Below are positions 40,900-51,978 of a stretch of 64,000 nucleotides of DNA, piece by piece. The position numbers and the translations under genes were made by a program. The stretch comes from Dipteris shenzhenensis. Its lineage: Eukaryota > Polypodiophyta > Polypodiopsida > Gleicheniales. The DNA is taken from NCBI GenBank assembly GCA_047967505.1, contig CM106539.1; one strand, 5' to 3'. The notes under the pieces were generated by a model that was not told the DNA's origin, searched no databases, and saw nothing but the letters and a program-made list of their open reading frames with translations. Within the stretch, counting starts at the first letter, position 1, and each line of letters opens with the position of its first letter.

Positions 40900-41990
40900 T
40901 CTCAGAGGAGGAAGTTTACATGCTGGGGGTGTCTCGGACCCCGCCACCTGCAAAAAAGGTAATAGCTAGTCCTCAACAGCTTGAATCTATGCTTTCCCTA
41001 GACCTCACTCCAAGTGAGAGAGACGAGTTCCTAGAAATGTTCAAAGGTTTTCCTAACCTCTTCGCAACTAGCTACCACTACCTTCGCCATGTGACTGCCA
41101 TAGAACACAAGATAGAGCTGAAGCCTAGATCAAAGCCAGTGGCTCAGAAGTATGGGCCCTACAGACTGATGCTTTGTAGTCAGAGTTGCAAAAACTTGTA
41201 GAAGCTGGGTTTATTGTTCCAGTTCACAATACTGAATGGGTTTCACCAGTGGTAGTCACCCCAAAGAAAAACAACAAGTGGTGGGTCTGCATCAACTATA
41301 AGAAACTCAATTGGGCCACCAAGAGGGACCATCATCCTCTTCCCTTTCAAGACCTCATTCTTTAGAAGGTAAGTGGTCATGAGATGTATACTTTCTGTGA
41401 TGTTTACTTCAGGTTTTATCAAATCAGAATTGTTGAGGAGGATGTGCTTAAAACCACATTTTCCACACCTTGGGGGACGTTTGCATTCAAAGTAATGCCA
41501 TTTGGCCTCACCAATGCTCCTGCTACCTTTCAAAGATTTATGCAAATGGTGTTTGCTCCATATTTGGGGGTTTTCTTGGAGGTGTTTTTAGATGATTTTT
41601 GTATATTCTCGGCACGTAAGGAGCACGTCATGAAGGTTAGCTTGGCCTTCCAAAGGGTCAATGATGCGAATGTCAGCCTCAACCTGATAAATGCACCATT
41701 GGAGCCACTCAAGGGAGGTTACTAGGACATATCGTCTCATTCGAGGGCGTCACAAGCCTGACCCCGAGAAGGTAGAAGCTATCCTCAAGCTCTCCCTTCC
41801 AACAACCAAATGTCAGGTATGCCCATTTGTCAATCTAGTAGGATACCATCACCGCTTCATTAATCAATATGCTGCTTTGATGCGACCCATGACTATGCTA
41901 TTAAAAAATGGAGTTGATTTCTCTTGGGATGAGGATTGTGATCATGGGTTTGTACAAATCAAGAGTGCTCTGCTGGCTTTAGAACCCATT
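40900..41990 (+). pseudogene. Reverse transcriptase of element C
   Basis: LTPSERDEFLEMFKGFPNLF, IEHKIELKPRSKPVAQ, VSPVVVTPKKNNKW, MYTFCDVYFRFYQIRIVEED, WGTFAFKVMPFGLTNAPATF and the catalytic LEVFLDDFCIFS near 41,577-41,613. Stops include TAG before VKLGVVTKT-type sequence at 41,200 and in QDLIL-KVSGHE near 41,364. The thumb region GYHHRFINQYAAL follows a shift at about 41,700. Confidence 0.87.
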
Positions 41991-42350
41991 CTACGCAATC
42001 CTGATTGGTCAAAGACTTTCTATATCAATCTTGGGTTTGGTGAGCACACTCTGGCGGGTATTCTTCTCCAGCAAGGGGAGGATTGGTTCATGTATCCCGT
42101 TCGATTTGCTTCTCTACAATTGCTCGAAACTGAACGATGCTACTCTGAGGCTGACAAGCATGCTTTGTCTTTGGTATTCTGCATTGAGAAATTTAAGCAT
42201 TATGTGGCTGGAAAGTCCTTCATTATAATTTGTAGCAATGGTCTTGCAAAGCAGGTTCTTCAATCACCAAATCCCATGGGCCGGTTGGCCAAATGGTTGG
42301 CAGTTTTACAAGAATATGATTTTTCTTTCAAAATTGTAAAAGGGGGTTGT
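41991..42350 (+). pseudogene. Degenerate RNase H of element C
   Basis: FYINLGFGEHTLAGILLQQ replaces the normal strand bearing TDAS, SEADKHALSLV replaces the Glu helix, and IICSNGLAKQVL replaces TDHQAL. FKHYVAG and LAKWLAVLQEYDF mark the preserved fold. The frame (41,691-42,560) is open, so the loss of catalytic residues is not explained by frameshifts. Element F has the same replacements. Confidence 0.85.
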
Positions 42351-43730
42351 TCCAACTTGAAGAATGCTTTGATTGATTTAGAGGAGTGCCTCGATGTAAC
42401 CCTTGTAGCGGCTATAGAAGTTGGGGATCCATGGTATGGTGGTATCTATAAGTTTCTGACCACTTTGTCCTTTCCTCCAGAAAGTACTAGCTATGAGAGA
42501 AAGAAAATCCGTAGAGATAGTAGGCGCTATACTCTCTTTGATGGGGTGTTGTACCGTTAAGGCTTGGATGGTGTACTAAGATGGGCCATTGATGCAGATG
42601 TACCTAAGGTATTGAAGCATTATCATGATGGATTTTGTGGAGGCCACTATGCCGGTGACTATACAGCTAAGAAGATTTTACATGCTGGGTACTATTGGCC
42701 GACCTTGTTCAAGAATGTCACTATGTATTGCAAAACTTGTGAACCATGCCAATTCTTTGGTAGGAAGGATTTGCTTCCTGGGCAACATCACCCAGTGATG
42801 TTTATCCATCCGTTTCAGTAGTGGGGAATAGATTTTGTTGGGCCCCTGCCCATGACTACCTGCAAAAAGAAGTATCTTCTGGTAGCCACTCAGTATGTCA
42901 CTAAGTGGGCTGAAGCTATCACCCTCCTTGCTGCAAATGGTAAGGAAGTTTCAAATTTCATATTTGAACGTATCTCCACAAGGTTTGGGACACCCATGGA
43001 AATAGTATCTGACCATGGGAGTCCATTCTTAAATGAAGCAGTGGAATTGCTCATGGATCGCATGGGTATTGATCATCACGCTTCTAACAGATCTATCATC
43101 CAGCATCCATGGGACAAACAGAGTGGACCAATAGCCTCCTTTGTAAAACCATGGGGAAAATGGCCACAGGGAACAAGAGCCAGTGGGATCAGAAGGTCAC
43201 CGAACCCGTGTGGGCTTACATCACCCATAAAACGTCTACAGGTCATACTCCTTTTGAGTTGGTGTACAGTGCCGAGGCAATTTTACCACTAGAGATAGAG
43301 ATTCCGACCTTGAGATTTGCACGAGAACAGAGGATAACAGAAGATGAACATGTAGAGGCCAGGTTGGTACAACTTGAGAAGCTAGATGAAACCCGATGCC
43401 TTGCACTCCATCAAACAGAGATCCAAAAGAACTAACAAAAGGCCCGCATGGATGCTAAGATTTGCAAGGGATGGGAAAGACACTTTGCTGAGGGGGATGT
43501 TGTGCTATGCTTTGATAATAGATTGGACCACTAGATGGATAAAAAGTTCCTTCCACTGTGGACCCCGGTCCGTACAGTCATTAAGAAACATAATAATGGG
43601 TCTGTACAAGTTCAGGAGCTGCATGCGCCATATGGCAAGAAGGTGATCAACAAGTGTTATCTCAAGCCCTTCTTTGTTCGTGATGGTCCCAAGCATGGAA
43701 ATGTTGTGCATTACTTGCCTGGGGTGGGGA
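42351..43730 (+). pseudogene. Integrase of element C
   Basis: HHCC zinc domain HYHDGFCGGHYAGDYTAKK ... CKTCEPCQFFG; core WGIDFVGPLPM preceded by a TAG at 42,820; SDHGSPFLNEAVELL; then, after a shift at about 43,090, GQTEWTNSLLCK with the Glu. C-terminal HTPFELVYSAEAILPLEIEIP, LVQLEKLDETRCLALH, and a final YLKPFFVRDGP. The TAA at 42,558 stands where F has a Gln codon (CAA). No chromodomain precedes the polypurine tract. Confidence 0.87.
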
Positions 43731-43732
43731 AC

Positions 43733-44735
43733 TGTTATGGATAAATTTGACCAAGGTAAAAGGCATAAATATATGTGTGTGCTTGTATGTGTGGCAATAG
43801 TATAATAAAATATGGTGTGCATAGGGCCCAGATTGACATGGCAGGGCATGACCATGTGCCACCATTCCACGTAAGAGGACCCATAAGGTGTGTTGTACAT
43901 AATCCATGGTAGTTATATTATAAAATGTTAAGGTGGCATGGTTCCTCCATGTGCCACCCCTCCACCTAGGCGGTCCCATGCCTGCATTTACTGAGATATG
44001 GACCAAGGACCATGGGAGAAGTAATATAAAATAGGTGGAGATGGATATTATATTGGATTATTCCCTCCATGTAGGATAGGCCCATGTGGGGGGGGTGTAG
44101 ATAGTCAAAGTATGCAAGTTAAATAATTGGGAAAGTAGGATGAGGTGGCAAGACTCCTTGTGCCAACCCTCCACTTGTCCTCCTAGATATTTGAACGTAT
44201 TATAAAATTGGGAAGAGACGAAGGGAGTATCTCAGACTTGGGATATGGGGTTTGATTTATGTGGAAAAATGAGGCAAAGGGTTGTCACACACAATTGAGA
44301 GTGCGTACCCACCTAGCCCACATGGGAGACTTTTCCACACACACCATGCATGTGGGAGGATGCATTTATTGGGAGAGACCCTCTCTCTTGGCTATAAAAG
44401 GAGGAGGCTATTCCTTGATGTAACACACTCATTCTTGTAAAGCCAGCCAGCTAGTACTTTGATTTCCCCCCCCCCCGTCCTTCCTTTCAAATAAAACATG
44501 AGTCTCTTCCCTTGATGTCTCCATCTCTACATTCTACCTCCCATCATGTACATGCTCCTCTTCCCCCTCTCCCTTCCCCCTTGTGGCATAGTCCCTCTCT
44601 TCATTCTCACCCATCTTATCCTTTTTCCCCACCTATGTTAATGCTTCTTCCCTCACGTTCCCTTTTCCTCTATGGCCCTCAAGCGTCGCCATGCCTCGCG
44701 TCTAACATCATGCCTTGAATTCTTTTCCAGTTAAT
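43733..44735 (+). repeat. 3' LTR of element C
   Basis: 1,003 bp, TGTTATGGATAAA...CAGTTAAT, followed by ACCAC. TATA box at 44,393-44,400. Confidence 0.93.
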
Positions 44736-45009
44736 ACCACATAGGAGTTTTACGGTCCCTTATGAGACCCTATCCATGTCCCACAAGGGATTTGAAGACC
44801 CATAGAGAAGTTCAGATGTCCCTTACATGATTTGGTCATATCCCATAAGGGATTTGTAAAGTCCCTTATCAAAGGTAGCAGGTTTTCAAGTTTTATTTGA
44901 CCTGATAAGAAATAACTTTTTTAAAGAATTAATTCAAGATTTATAGAATTAAATATGATTTTAAATACTTTTTTGAAAAAAAACGTTTAAAAAACAGAGA
45001 TAGACTAGA

Positions 45010-47300
45010 AGTTCAATATTTGAAGAACGCCGCCTTTGTATATGATGATTTTTGCCACATTGGACCATGTTGCCTTCTGGACCAAGTTAATTCCAAAATT
45101 TTTAAGACTTAACATGATGGTATTCTACTACGACATGCATAAGTTATGGTTCTCTCTCTAATTTTTGCTATACAAGAAGGGGACTACCTTCCTCAAAGCT
45201 TGTAAACTTTTGTATATGATGCTTTTTGCCAAATTGGCCCATGTTCAACTTGTAGAAGAAGCTTATTCCAAGGACTTTGATACCCAACATGATGATATTC
45301 TACTACAATCTCTTATTTAATTTTGCTATACAAGAAGAAGACTACCTCCCTCAAAGCATGTCAACTTCTATATACGATGCTTTTTGCCAAATCAACTCAC
45401 GTAGTCTTGTAGACTATGATAATTTCAAGAATTTTAAGACCCAAAATGATGGTATTCTACTGTGACATGTACAAGTAATGGCTCTCTCTCTAGTTTTTAC
45501 TATACTAGAAGAAGACTCCCTCCCTCAAAGCACGTCCACTTATTATGTAAATGATGATTTTTGCCAAATAGGCTCATGTGGTCTTGTAGACTAGCCTAAT
45601 TTCAAGAAGTTTAAGATGCAACATGATGGTATTCTATTGTAACGTGTATAAGATATGGATCGCTCTCTAATTTTTGCTTTACCAAAAGGAGACTACCTCC
45701 TTCAAAGCATTTCCACTTCTATATGTATCCTGATGTTTGCCAAATAAGGTCATGTTGTCTTGCAAAATACATCTATTTTCACATATACAGGTTGTGACAT
45801 GCGAGTTTTTATCTTAATGAGATAGATATCAAACTTCACAATCTCATTCAAAACACTCTGGACAGACATATCATGACATAGGTTTGTAGCTCCTTACAAA
45901 TTTCTCAAGAAATATCAGAGAAGGCATGAAGTTGAGTATTACCCTCTTTCAAAGTGATGTGGGTGAAGCAAAGAAGATATCAAACAATTCATACAATTCA
46001 AGAAAGCAATACAAACAATTTCATAAGTCTTATATGCCCATAAGCATTGAAACAAGAATATTATCAAGTAAGTTGTCAAACAATATGATAAAGGATATTG
46101 TAAAGAAAACGTGGAAGGAAGTGAGTCATTAAAAAAATGTTATACTATTAAGGAAGCATTGAAGTAAGAAGCTCATATAATTGTAGATATTACCATCAAT
46201 TCATACGATTCAAAGAAGGTATTAAAAAAATTCAATAAAGCTCATATACCCATAAGTGTTTTAACTGGAAGCCTTCAAAATGATTTACATCAAATGATCC
46301 ATGAAATGATTTGCAAGAATGCTCAAATCTCAAGGCTCTCTATCAATTTCACAAATGTAACCAAGCATTGAGAAATGCAAGAAATTTCCATGAAACAATC
46401 AAACATTGACATCAAGAAGTGATGCTAGAAGGAGTTTGTAAAGCATTTTAGAAGCTACAAATCCAAGAAACAGATGAAAAGCATGGAAGCCAAAATTATT
46501 GAAGCATAATTTGACAAATTATTGGTTTATGCAATCGCTCACTAACTCAACCGATCTATTGAGTTTCATATAATAAAAAACAATGATACGACAATAATGG
46601 AAAAAGCAATGAAAAATAAACTCTAATATGAAACATAGAACCTAAAAATTCTAGGTGACACGTGCCACAAAGCTGAGGATAAAAAAATCACGATGCCTGC
46701 AACCAAATAGCATTTTTCATGAACAAAGACCATTATTAAACATAGTGCATACTGGTGCAACCTCTAGGAAAACAAGCCAAATTTGACATAGACGAGATGG
46801 GCATGAGCCAAAACAACTTGCTATCTCCCTCAAAACACATCAACTCCTATATATGATGCTTTTTGCTAAATCAGCCCACACAGACTTGTAGAAAAGGGAG
46901 AGAAAAGGTCTTTTACAAGAATTTAAAGACCCAACATAATGGTACTTTGTTGCAATATGCAAAAGTTATGGCTAGCTCACTCTATGACTTTCTCTCCTCT
47001 TTTGCTATCCCAAGAGGAGACTGTCTTTGTCGTAGCATCTTGACTTTTGTATATGATGGTTTTTGCTAAATCGACCCGTTCGGTTTTCTAGAATAGGACT
47101 ATTTTAAGAATCTTGAGATGATCCAACATGATGCTACGTTGGTACTCTATTGTGAGATGCAATAGTGATGGATCGCTCTTTGATTTGTCCATACTAGAGG
47201 GAGACTAACTCCCTCAATGCACAAAAACTTTTATATATGATGCTTTTTTCCAAATCAGTCTGAGTTGTTATGCAAACCAGTTCTATTCTAACATACTCAA
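45010..47300 (+). repeat. Satellite 3: diverged ~175-bp tandem repeats, interrupted
   Basis: Units recur with TATATGATGCTTTTTGCCAAATC-like, CATGATGGTATTCTAC and GCTATACAAGAAG-like anchors near 45,030, 45,210, 45,370, 45,550, 45,720, 46,855, 47,050 and 47,235. The run is broken between about 45,770 and 46,800 by one arm of the inverted repeat below. Confidence 0.75.
45935..46745 (+). repeat. Left arm of a large imperfect inverted repeat
   Basis: Inverted match to 47,395-48,110. Shared blocks include GAACAAAGACCATT (46,723), AACATAGAACCTA (46,632), GACATCAAGAAGTGATGCTA (46,410) and CCATGAAATGATTTGCAAGAATG (46,300). A shorter internal direct repetition (TTCATACxATTCAA...CCCATAAG) occurs at about 45,985 and 46,200. 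Confidence 0.7.
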
Positions 47301-47394
47301 GCTATGGTGTAGCAACTTGATTTGCCAAAAGGTCCATCTCTTCTGGGTCATTTTGGGGTTCTCATCGTGGTGGCTACCCAATCTATTGTGTTCC

Positions 47395-48110
47395 AGAATG
47401 GTCTTTGTTCACGATGGATCCTATTTAGTTGCATAGATCATGAATCTCCATTGGCATCTACAATTTCTAGGTTCTATGTTTAAATCTAGATCTTGTTTTT
47501 CCAAAGCTTTTTTAATTGTTGCATCAAGCTTTTTAATTACATAGTGTTTTGTAGTTTGGTTTCTTTTGTGAAAAGATCAATAGCTTTTTCAAATCGCTTG
47601 AAGGTTTGAGGCTTGAATACACTGTGTCATGGATGATTTTGTTGAATACTTGAGGTCCAAATTCTTGAGAGGTTTTGCTTTAATTCTTGAATTGTATGAA
47701 TTGATTGAAATATATTAGCATGGAGTTAGTTTTCGATAGCTTTCTTGAATGATTTCTTTATCATATTATTGAGCTCACGAACAACTATTTAAACAAATAC
47801 TTTGTTGAATTATGCTTAAATGCTTTTTAATTTCCATGCATGCCATTGCAATCTTGGATTCATAGCTTTAACGCTTTACACCCTCTTTGTAGCATCACTT
47901 CTTGGTATCAATATTTTACTACTAGAAGAAATTTTCTTCTGAGATTCAAAACTCTTGGTTGCTTTTGTGAAACAATTGATAGCTGGAATTGCTTGAAGTC
48001 TTGAGGCTTGAATATTCATACAAATCATTTCATGGATTGCCATGTCTCTTTTATTAGCATCCAAAATATAAGAAATACTGATCTCTTATTACTACATGCT
48101 GGAACTAGGT
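47395..48110 (-). repeat. Right arm of the imperfect inverted repeat
   Basis: The minus strand reads the same blocks as the left arm. The arms enclose ~650 bp that contains satellite 3 units. A minus open frame (47,876-48,064: HEMICMNIQASRLQAIPAIN) parallels HEMICKNAQISRLSINF on the left arm, so the ancestral unit may once have been coding. No family recognised. Confidence 0.65.
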
Positions 48111-48510
48111 CATCTATTCTCCATTTTCATTTGAGGATGCCTTGAGGTAGGCTCGGCAATAGATTAGGCTCATTAACTTTCTTAGATTGAGTGTGAAGAC
48201 AAGTTTCATATTCTTCTTTCACTTGCTTACACTTGTGTGGGCTAAGGGCTCCTTTGGAATTATGGAGGCAAGGGTGTTTAGGGTGAAACCTCAGTTTTCC
48301 ATTAAGATAATCAATACTTGCTCTTGGAAATGCATGTATGTTGCATTATGTGTATGGATTGTCTATGGAAATTATGAGAATATATTAAAGAATTGATGCA
48401 ATGGAGAACATGATGAAGATAGCCTAGGTAGAAGAGGATTTTTTTTCAAAATAATTGAATGATATGATGCTTATATAATAGAACAAGGGAGAATGATTTT
48501 CTAGTTTACA
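48111..48510. other. Unassigned sequence
   Basis: No repeat or gene recognised. Ends where the inverted duplicate of 33.9 kb begins. Confidence 0.4.
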
Positions 48511-49229
48511 CATTCTCAGATCATGCCTACTCTTGAATGTATGGACTTAACTCATCTCACATATAGTGGTGTGGAAGACACATAAAATTATCGTGCACAT
48601 TGCCTCTGTTGAAAAATAGCATGAGAACCCAAAGTTCTTGGGTGTGTGAGTAACCTAATACCTTACAGACGTATCTATGGACCACTCTCATTGATAGCTC
48701 ATTCTTTGGTGCTATTGCATGAGCGTGGACATCATCTCTATTACTCCTCTTGCCAGCATACCACAATGTTGGTCTACGACCTAGGACAACCACAACTTGT
48801 ACCCAAAAAACCTTTCATTCCCCTCCCTTTCCAACTGGTTCATGCATGGCTAGCACTTCCAATGGAAAGTGCAATGTGTGAGAGCACATGTTGGCAGATG
48901 TTGTACATACTTGTATATGTTCTCTCTGTTCAACTTGGGCTGGATTGGCATTTGCATCTAGCCCACTAGCCATCTTGGTGAAATGGACTAAGGGACTAGT
49001 AGTTTCCTTTCCTATAGTTCCTTTCTCCTTTATGTTTTCCCTTTGAGTAGGAACTTGTAATGCCATCCAGAGTGCTTGTGCTTCCCCTCTCCATTGATAG
49101 GAACGGTTTCATTGTTTGCCTTAGCAAATGTTTGCCATTGAACTATTGGATATCCCAATACTCAAGGAAAGAATTGTTCTATCGATTTTACATCTAACCT
49201 TAACACTCACCCACATCCTTGCCAGTTCA
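48511..49229 (-). repeat. Left flank of the CACTA: inverted copy of 33,160-33,880
   Basis: The minus strand matches 33,162-33,880, including AAGATGGCTAGTGGGCTAGATGC and the ATATGTGAGATG(A/G)GTTAAG block. It stops being contiguous at the TGT target duplication (49,230-49,232). The other half of the locus lies at 61,035-62,038. Confidence 0.8.
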
Positions 49230-49232
49230 TGT

Positions 49233-49261
49233 CACTACTACAAAACCAGGTAGAAATGGCA
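49233..49261 (+). repeat. Left terminal inverted repeat of CACTA
   Basis: Begins CACTACTACAAAACC. Paired with 61,006-61,034; two mismatches by eye in 29 bases. Confidence 0.95.
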
Positions 49262-50220
49262 GCCCAAAAGTGACATTTCTACATTATTAAATGGCACTTT
49301 CTTGCTGCCATTTCCACTGTGCCATTTTTTGGAAATGGCAACCAAAAGTGCCATATATTTTTGCCATTTCTACGTCCATAATGGCAACCAAAAGTGCCAT
49401 ATATTTTGCCATTTTTACAAATGAAATGGCAAGTAAAAGTGCCATATAGTTTTGCCATTTCCACATGCAAAATGGCAACCAAGAGTACCATATATTTCTA
49501 ACATTTTTGTGTCTAAAATGGCAACCGATAGTGCCATATATTTTGCCATTTTTACATATTAAATGGAAACTAAAAGTGCCATATAGTTTTGCCATTTCCA
49601 CATGCAAAATGGCAACCAAAAGTGCCATATATTTTTGCCATTTTATGTCTTAAATGGCAACCAAAAGTGTCATATATTTTGCCATTTTTATGTATAAAAT
49701 GGCAACCAAAAGTGCCATATAGTATTGCCATTTCCACATGCAAAATGGTAACCAAAAGTGCCATATACTTTTTCCATTTTGATGTCTAAAATGGCAACCA
49801 AAAGTGCCATAAATTTTGTCATTTTTACGTATGAAATGGCAACTAAAAGTGCCATATAGTTTTGCCATTTCCATAATCGAAATGGCAACCAAAAGTACCA
49901 TATATTTTTGCCATTTTAAAGGCATGAAATGGCACTACATTTGAGACCAACTGTGAAAGAAATGGCAAAAGGTGACATAAAAGTTATGTTTGAAATGGCA
50001 AAACGTGACATAAAAATTGTCAGTTATTATATTCGAAATGGCAAAAGATGAATTAAAATTTGCAAGATTTTATGTTGAAAATGGAAATAAAGTGACATAC
50101 AAAATGTCGGTTATTATGTTACAAATAGCAAGAAATGGATTCACAATTGCCATTTCTTATTTTATAAACAATAGCATTCAAAATGGGCAAAAGAAAATTA
50201 ACTTCTACTAGCTTTTAAAA
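49250..50220 (+). repeat. Left subterminal repeats of CACTA
   Basis: Many copies of AAATGGCAACCAAAAGTGCCATAT followed by TTTTGCCATTTxTA, spaced about 55-60 bp to 49,930, then looser AAATGGCAAAA(C/G)GTGACAT units. Each unit can pair with its neighbour (AAATGGCA with TGCCATTT). By analogy to En/Spm these would be binding sites for the TNPA/TNP1 protein. Open frames across this array are artefacts. Confidence 0.88.
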
Positions 50221-50279
50221 TGGGCCAAAAAGTTATATGACATTGGAATCTTAAATGACTAAAATTTTACATTTGATAC

Positions 50280-50640
50280 TTGGTTTCCATTAATGAAATT
50301 TATTGTCTAAGTGTGAAAGATTATTCAAAAGTCTTAAGTGCATCAGTACTCATAGTACACAGTGTGAAGAAGTCATCTAAAATTCTAAGGAATAACTTTT
50401 ACCTTTTATAACACACACATTTTACTTGATAACAAATATTATTCAATAGTTGATTAAGAAATAAATAATATAATTTTTACATAACAAAATAAAATATAAA
50501 ATTATCAAGGCATTACATGAAGAGTTTTCCAAGCAACATTCAAGCCTACGGCTTGACCCAATGTCTAAATCTCATCATTTTCTTTAAATATACAAGCATC
50601 CTTAATGATTGCATCATCAACTTGTACTGCTACATAACCA
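50280..50640 (-). repeat. Internal inverted repeat of CACTA, left copy (TNP1-like 3' end)
   Basis: Minus-strand copy of the TNP1-like terminal exon and its 3' flank (CTTCTTCACACTGTGTACTA, GTTATAAAAGGTAAAAGTTATTCC). The plus-strand counterpart is 60,065-60,395. The two face each other across about 9.4 kb. Confidence 0.85.
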
Positions 50641-51350
50641 ACTCCTATTGGTATAGTATGAACTCTAAATCAAGGATCCAAACTAATTATTGTCTCTATT
50701 CCAACTATGTCTTTTGAGTCCTTATGTAAGAACTTTACTCGTTGTCCCCTTTGAAAAGCATCAACCTTCAAAAATCCATTTAAGAGATCATTAGTAGAAT
50801 ATTTGTTTAAAATATCTTTATGAAAAATATCCAAAAACATTATGGTCATTACCATACTAATTAAGAAAAATAAATGAAATTAACTTACTTGGAAAACACA
50901 TATGTCATCTGTTTGTGCTGCTGTCTTTTCTACTCCAACTGTTGATTGATGAACCTTTTTAAAATAAAGTAAATATGATACTTAATAATGCTTCATGTGA
51001 ATGCTTTCTACTTTACTCAAAGATCCATAAACCTTTTCAAAACAATATCTACAATACACGCACGCGCGCATGTGTGTGTGTGTTTGTGTGTATGTGTGTG
51101 TGTCTATGTGAGCATGAGTCATCTTTTTTGTGAAAATTATAATGAAGCAGGCATGAAATTTACCAAAGGTAGAGCAGAAATGTTTTTCCTCAAATCATTA
51201 AGTTGTTCTTACAAGGCATCCATAGCCTTATCCTTTTCATGAAGCTTTCTTTGAAACTCAGCAGTCTTCTCATGTATCACTTGGTCTAAATCACCAATTG
51301 CAAAAAAAATTTACCACAAGTAGTCTTTTTAGTAGGTACAACTCTCGGGG
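50515..51350 (-). pseudogene. TNP1-like protein, C-terminal exons
   Basis: Minus-strand coding remains, from upstream to downstream: a coiled-coil stretch GDLDQVIHEKTAEFQRKLHE, KDKAMDAL-EQLNDLRKN with one TAG/TAA-type stop (51,140-51,345); a short exon VGVEKTAAQTDDICVFQ followed by a GTAAGT donor (about 50,893); then LNGFLKVDAFQRGQRVKFLH, KDSKDIVGIETIISLDP, a TGA, FRVHTIPIGVGYVAVQVDD, and AIIKDACIFKEN. The second half resembles the C-terminal domain of TNP1/En-Spm proteins (PF03017-like), which bind subterminal repeats. At least two stops are present. The N-terminal exons are not seen. Confidence 0.65.
51060..51112 (+). repeat. (TG)n microsatellite
   Basis: Alternating CACGCGCGCATGTGTGTGTG and TGTATGTGTGTGT tract in the spacer between TNP1-like exons. 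Possible Z-DNA-forming purine-pyrimidine run. Confidence 0.85.
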
Positions 51351-51937
51351 GGATCACTTAGTGTAATATGTCTATATCACGTGCGTTCACGAATTCTTTT
51401 ATAAATCCCTATGTAACCTATTTCTTGCATTTTCTCATACCCCCTCATAGTCTGTGAAATTATATAAAATTTATAAATCCCATACTATAAATGTATTTTT
51501 TTCCCAGAGGAATTTTAAAATTCCTTATGTGAGAGATACATTATGACTTTTAGAGGTACATTTTTACCAGAGACAATATGAGATACTCGGGGATGTAAGA
51601 TATCTACATCTTTGAATATGAATACATGGAAGAGAGGTTCCAGCCCGAGTAGTGCCCAACACAAGTTCAGGCCCGGGGCCCAGGTTCAACTCCTTGTAAT
51701 GCTGAAAGACTAAGAGAGGAAAAAAACCCAAAACCAAATTCTAAATCTAAAACTACACGATGGTTAGTAGACAAGCTCCAAAATGAGTGGCGAGAAACTC
51801 GAGCTTGTAGCAACCATGTAGTGGGAAATGGACATGTTGGGTATCAACTCGAGTGACTCAAATTCTCGAGAGATTAGATCAAGTTGATGTATTCTCTTTT
51901 GTCTCAAAGGTCATTTTGGTGTTTACCATTTAGATGG

Positions 51938-51978
<41 letters not shown>

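Larger units (their letters stand above)
35616..44735 (+). mobile_element. Complete Ty3 (Tat/Athila-like) element C with dual RNase H
   Basis: LTRs at 35,616-36,622 and 43,733-44,735, with target duplication ACCAC on both sides (35,611-35,615 and 44,736-44,740). Total 9,120 bp. Order inside: primer site, leader with tRNA-like relic, upstream ORF with extra RNase H and CCHC knuckle, gag, protease, reverse transcriptase, degenerate RNase H, integrase, polypurine tract (GGGGTGGGGAAC). There is no chromodomain. Every ORF has stops or shifts, so the copy is dead although structurally complete. Confidence 0.93.

Noticed and set aside
49290-49925. Regularly spaced repeats resembling a CRISPR array
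   Set aside because: Units are the AAATGGCA subterminal repeats of a CACTA transposon, with no unique spacers, in a plant nuclear context.
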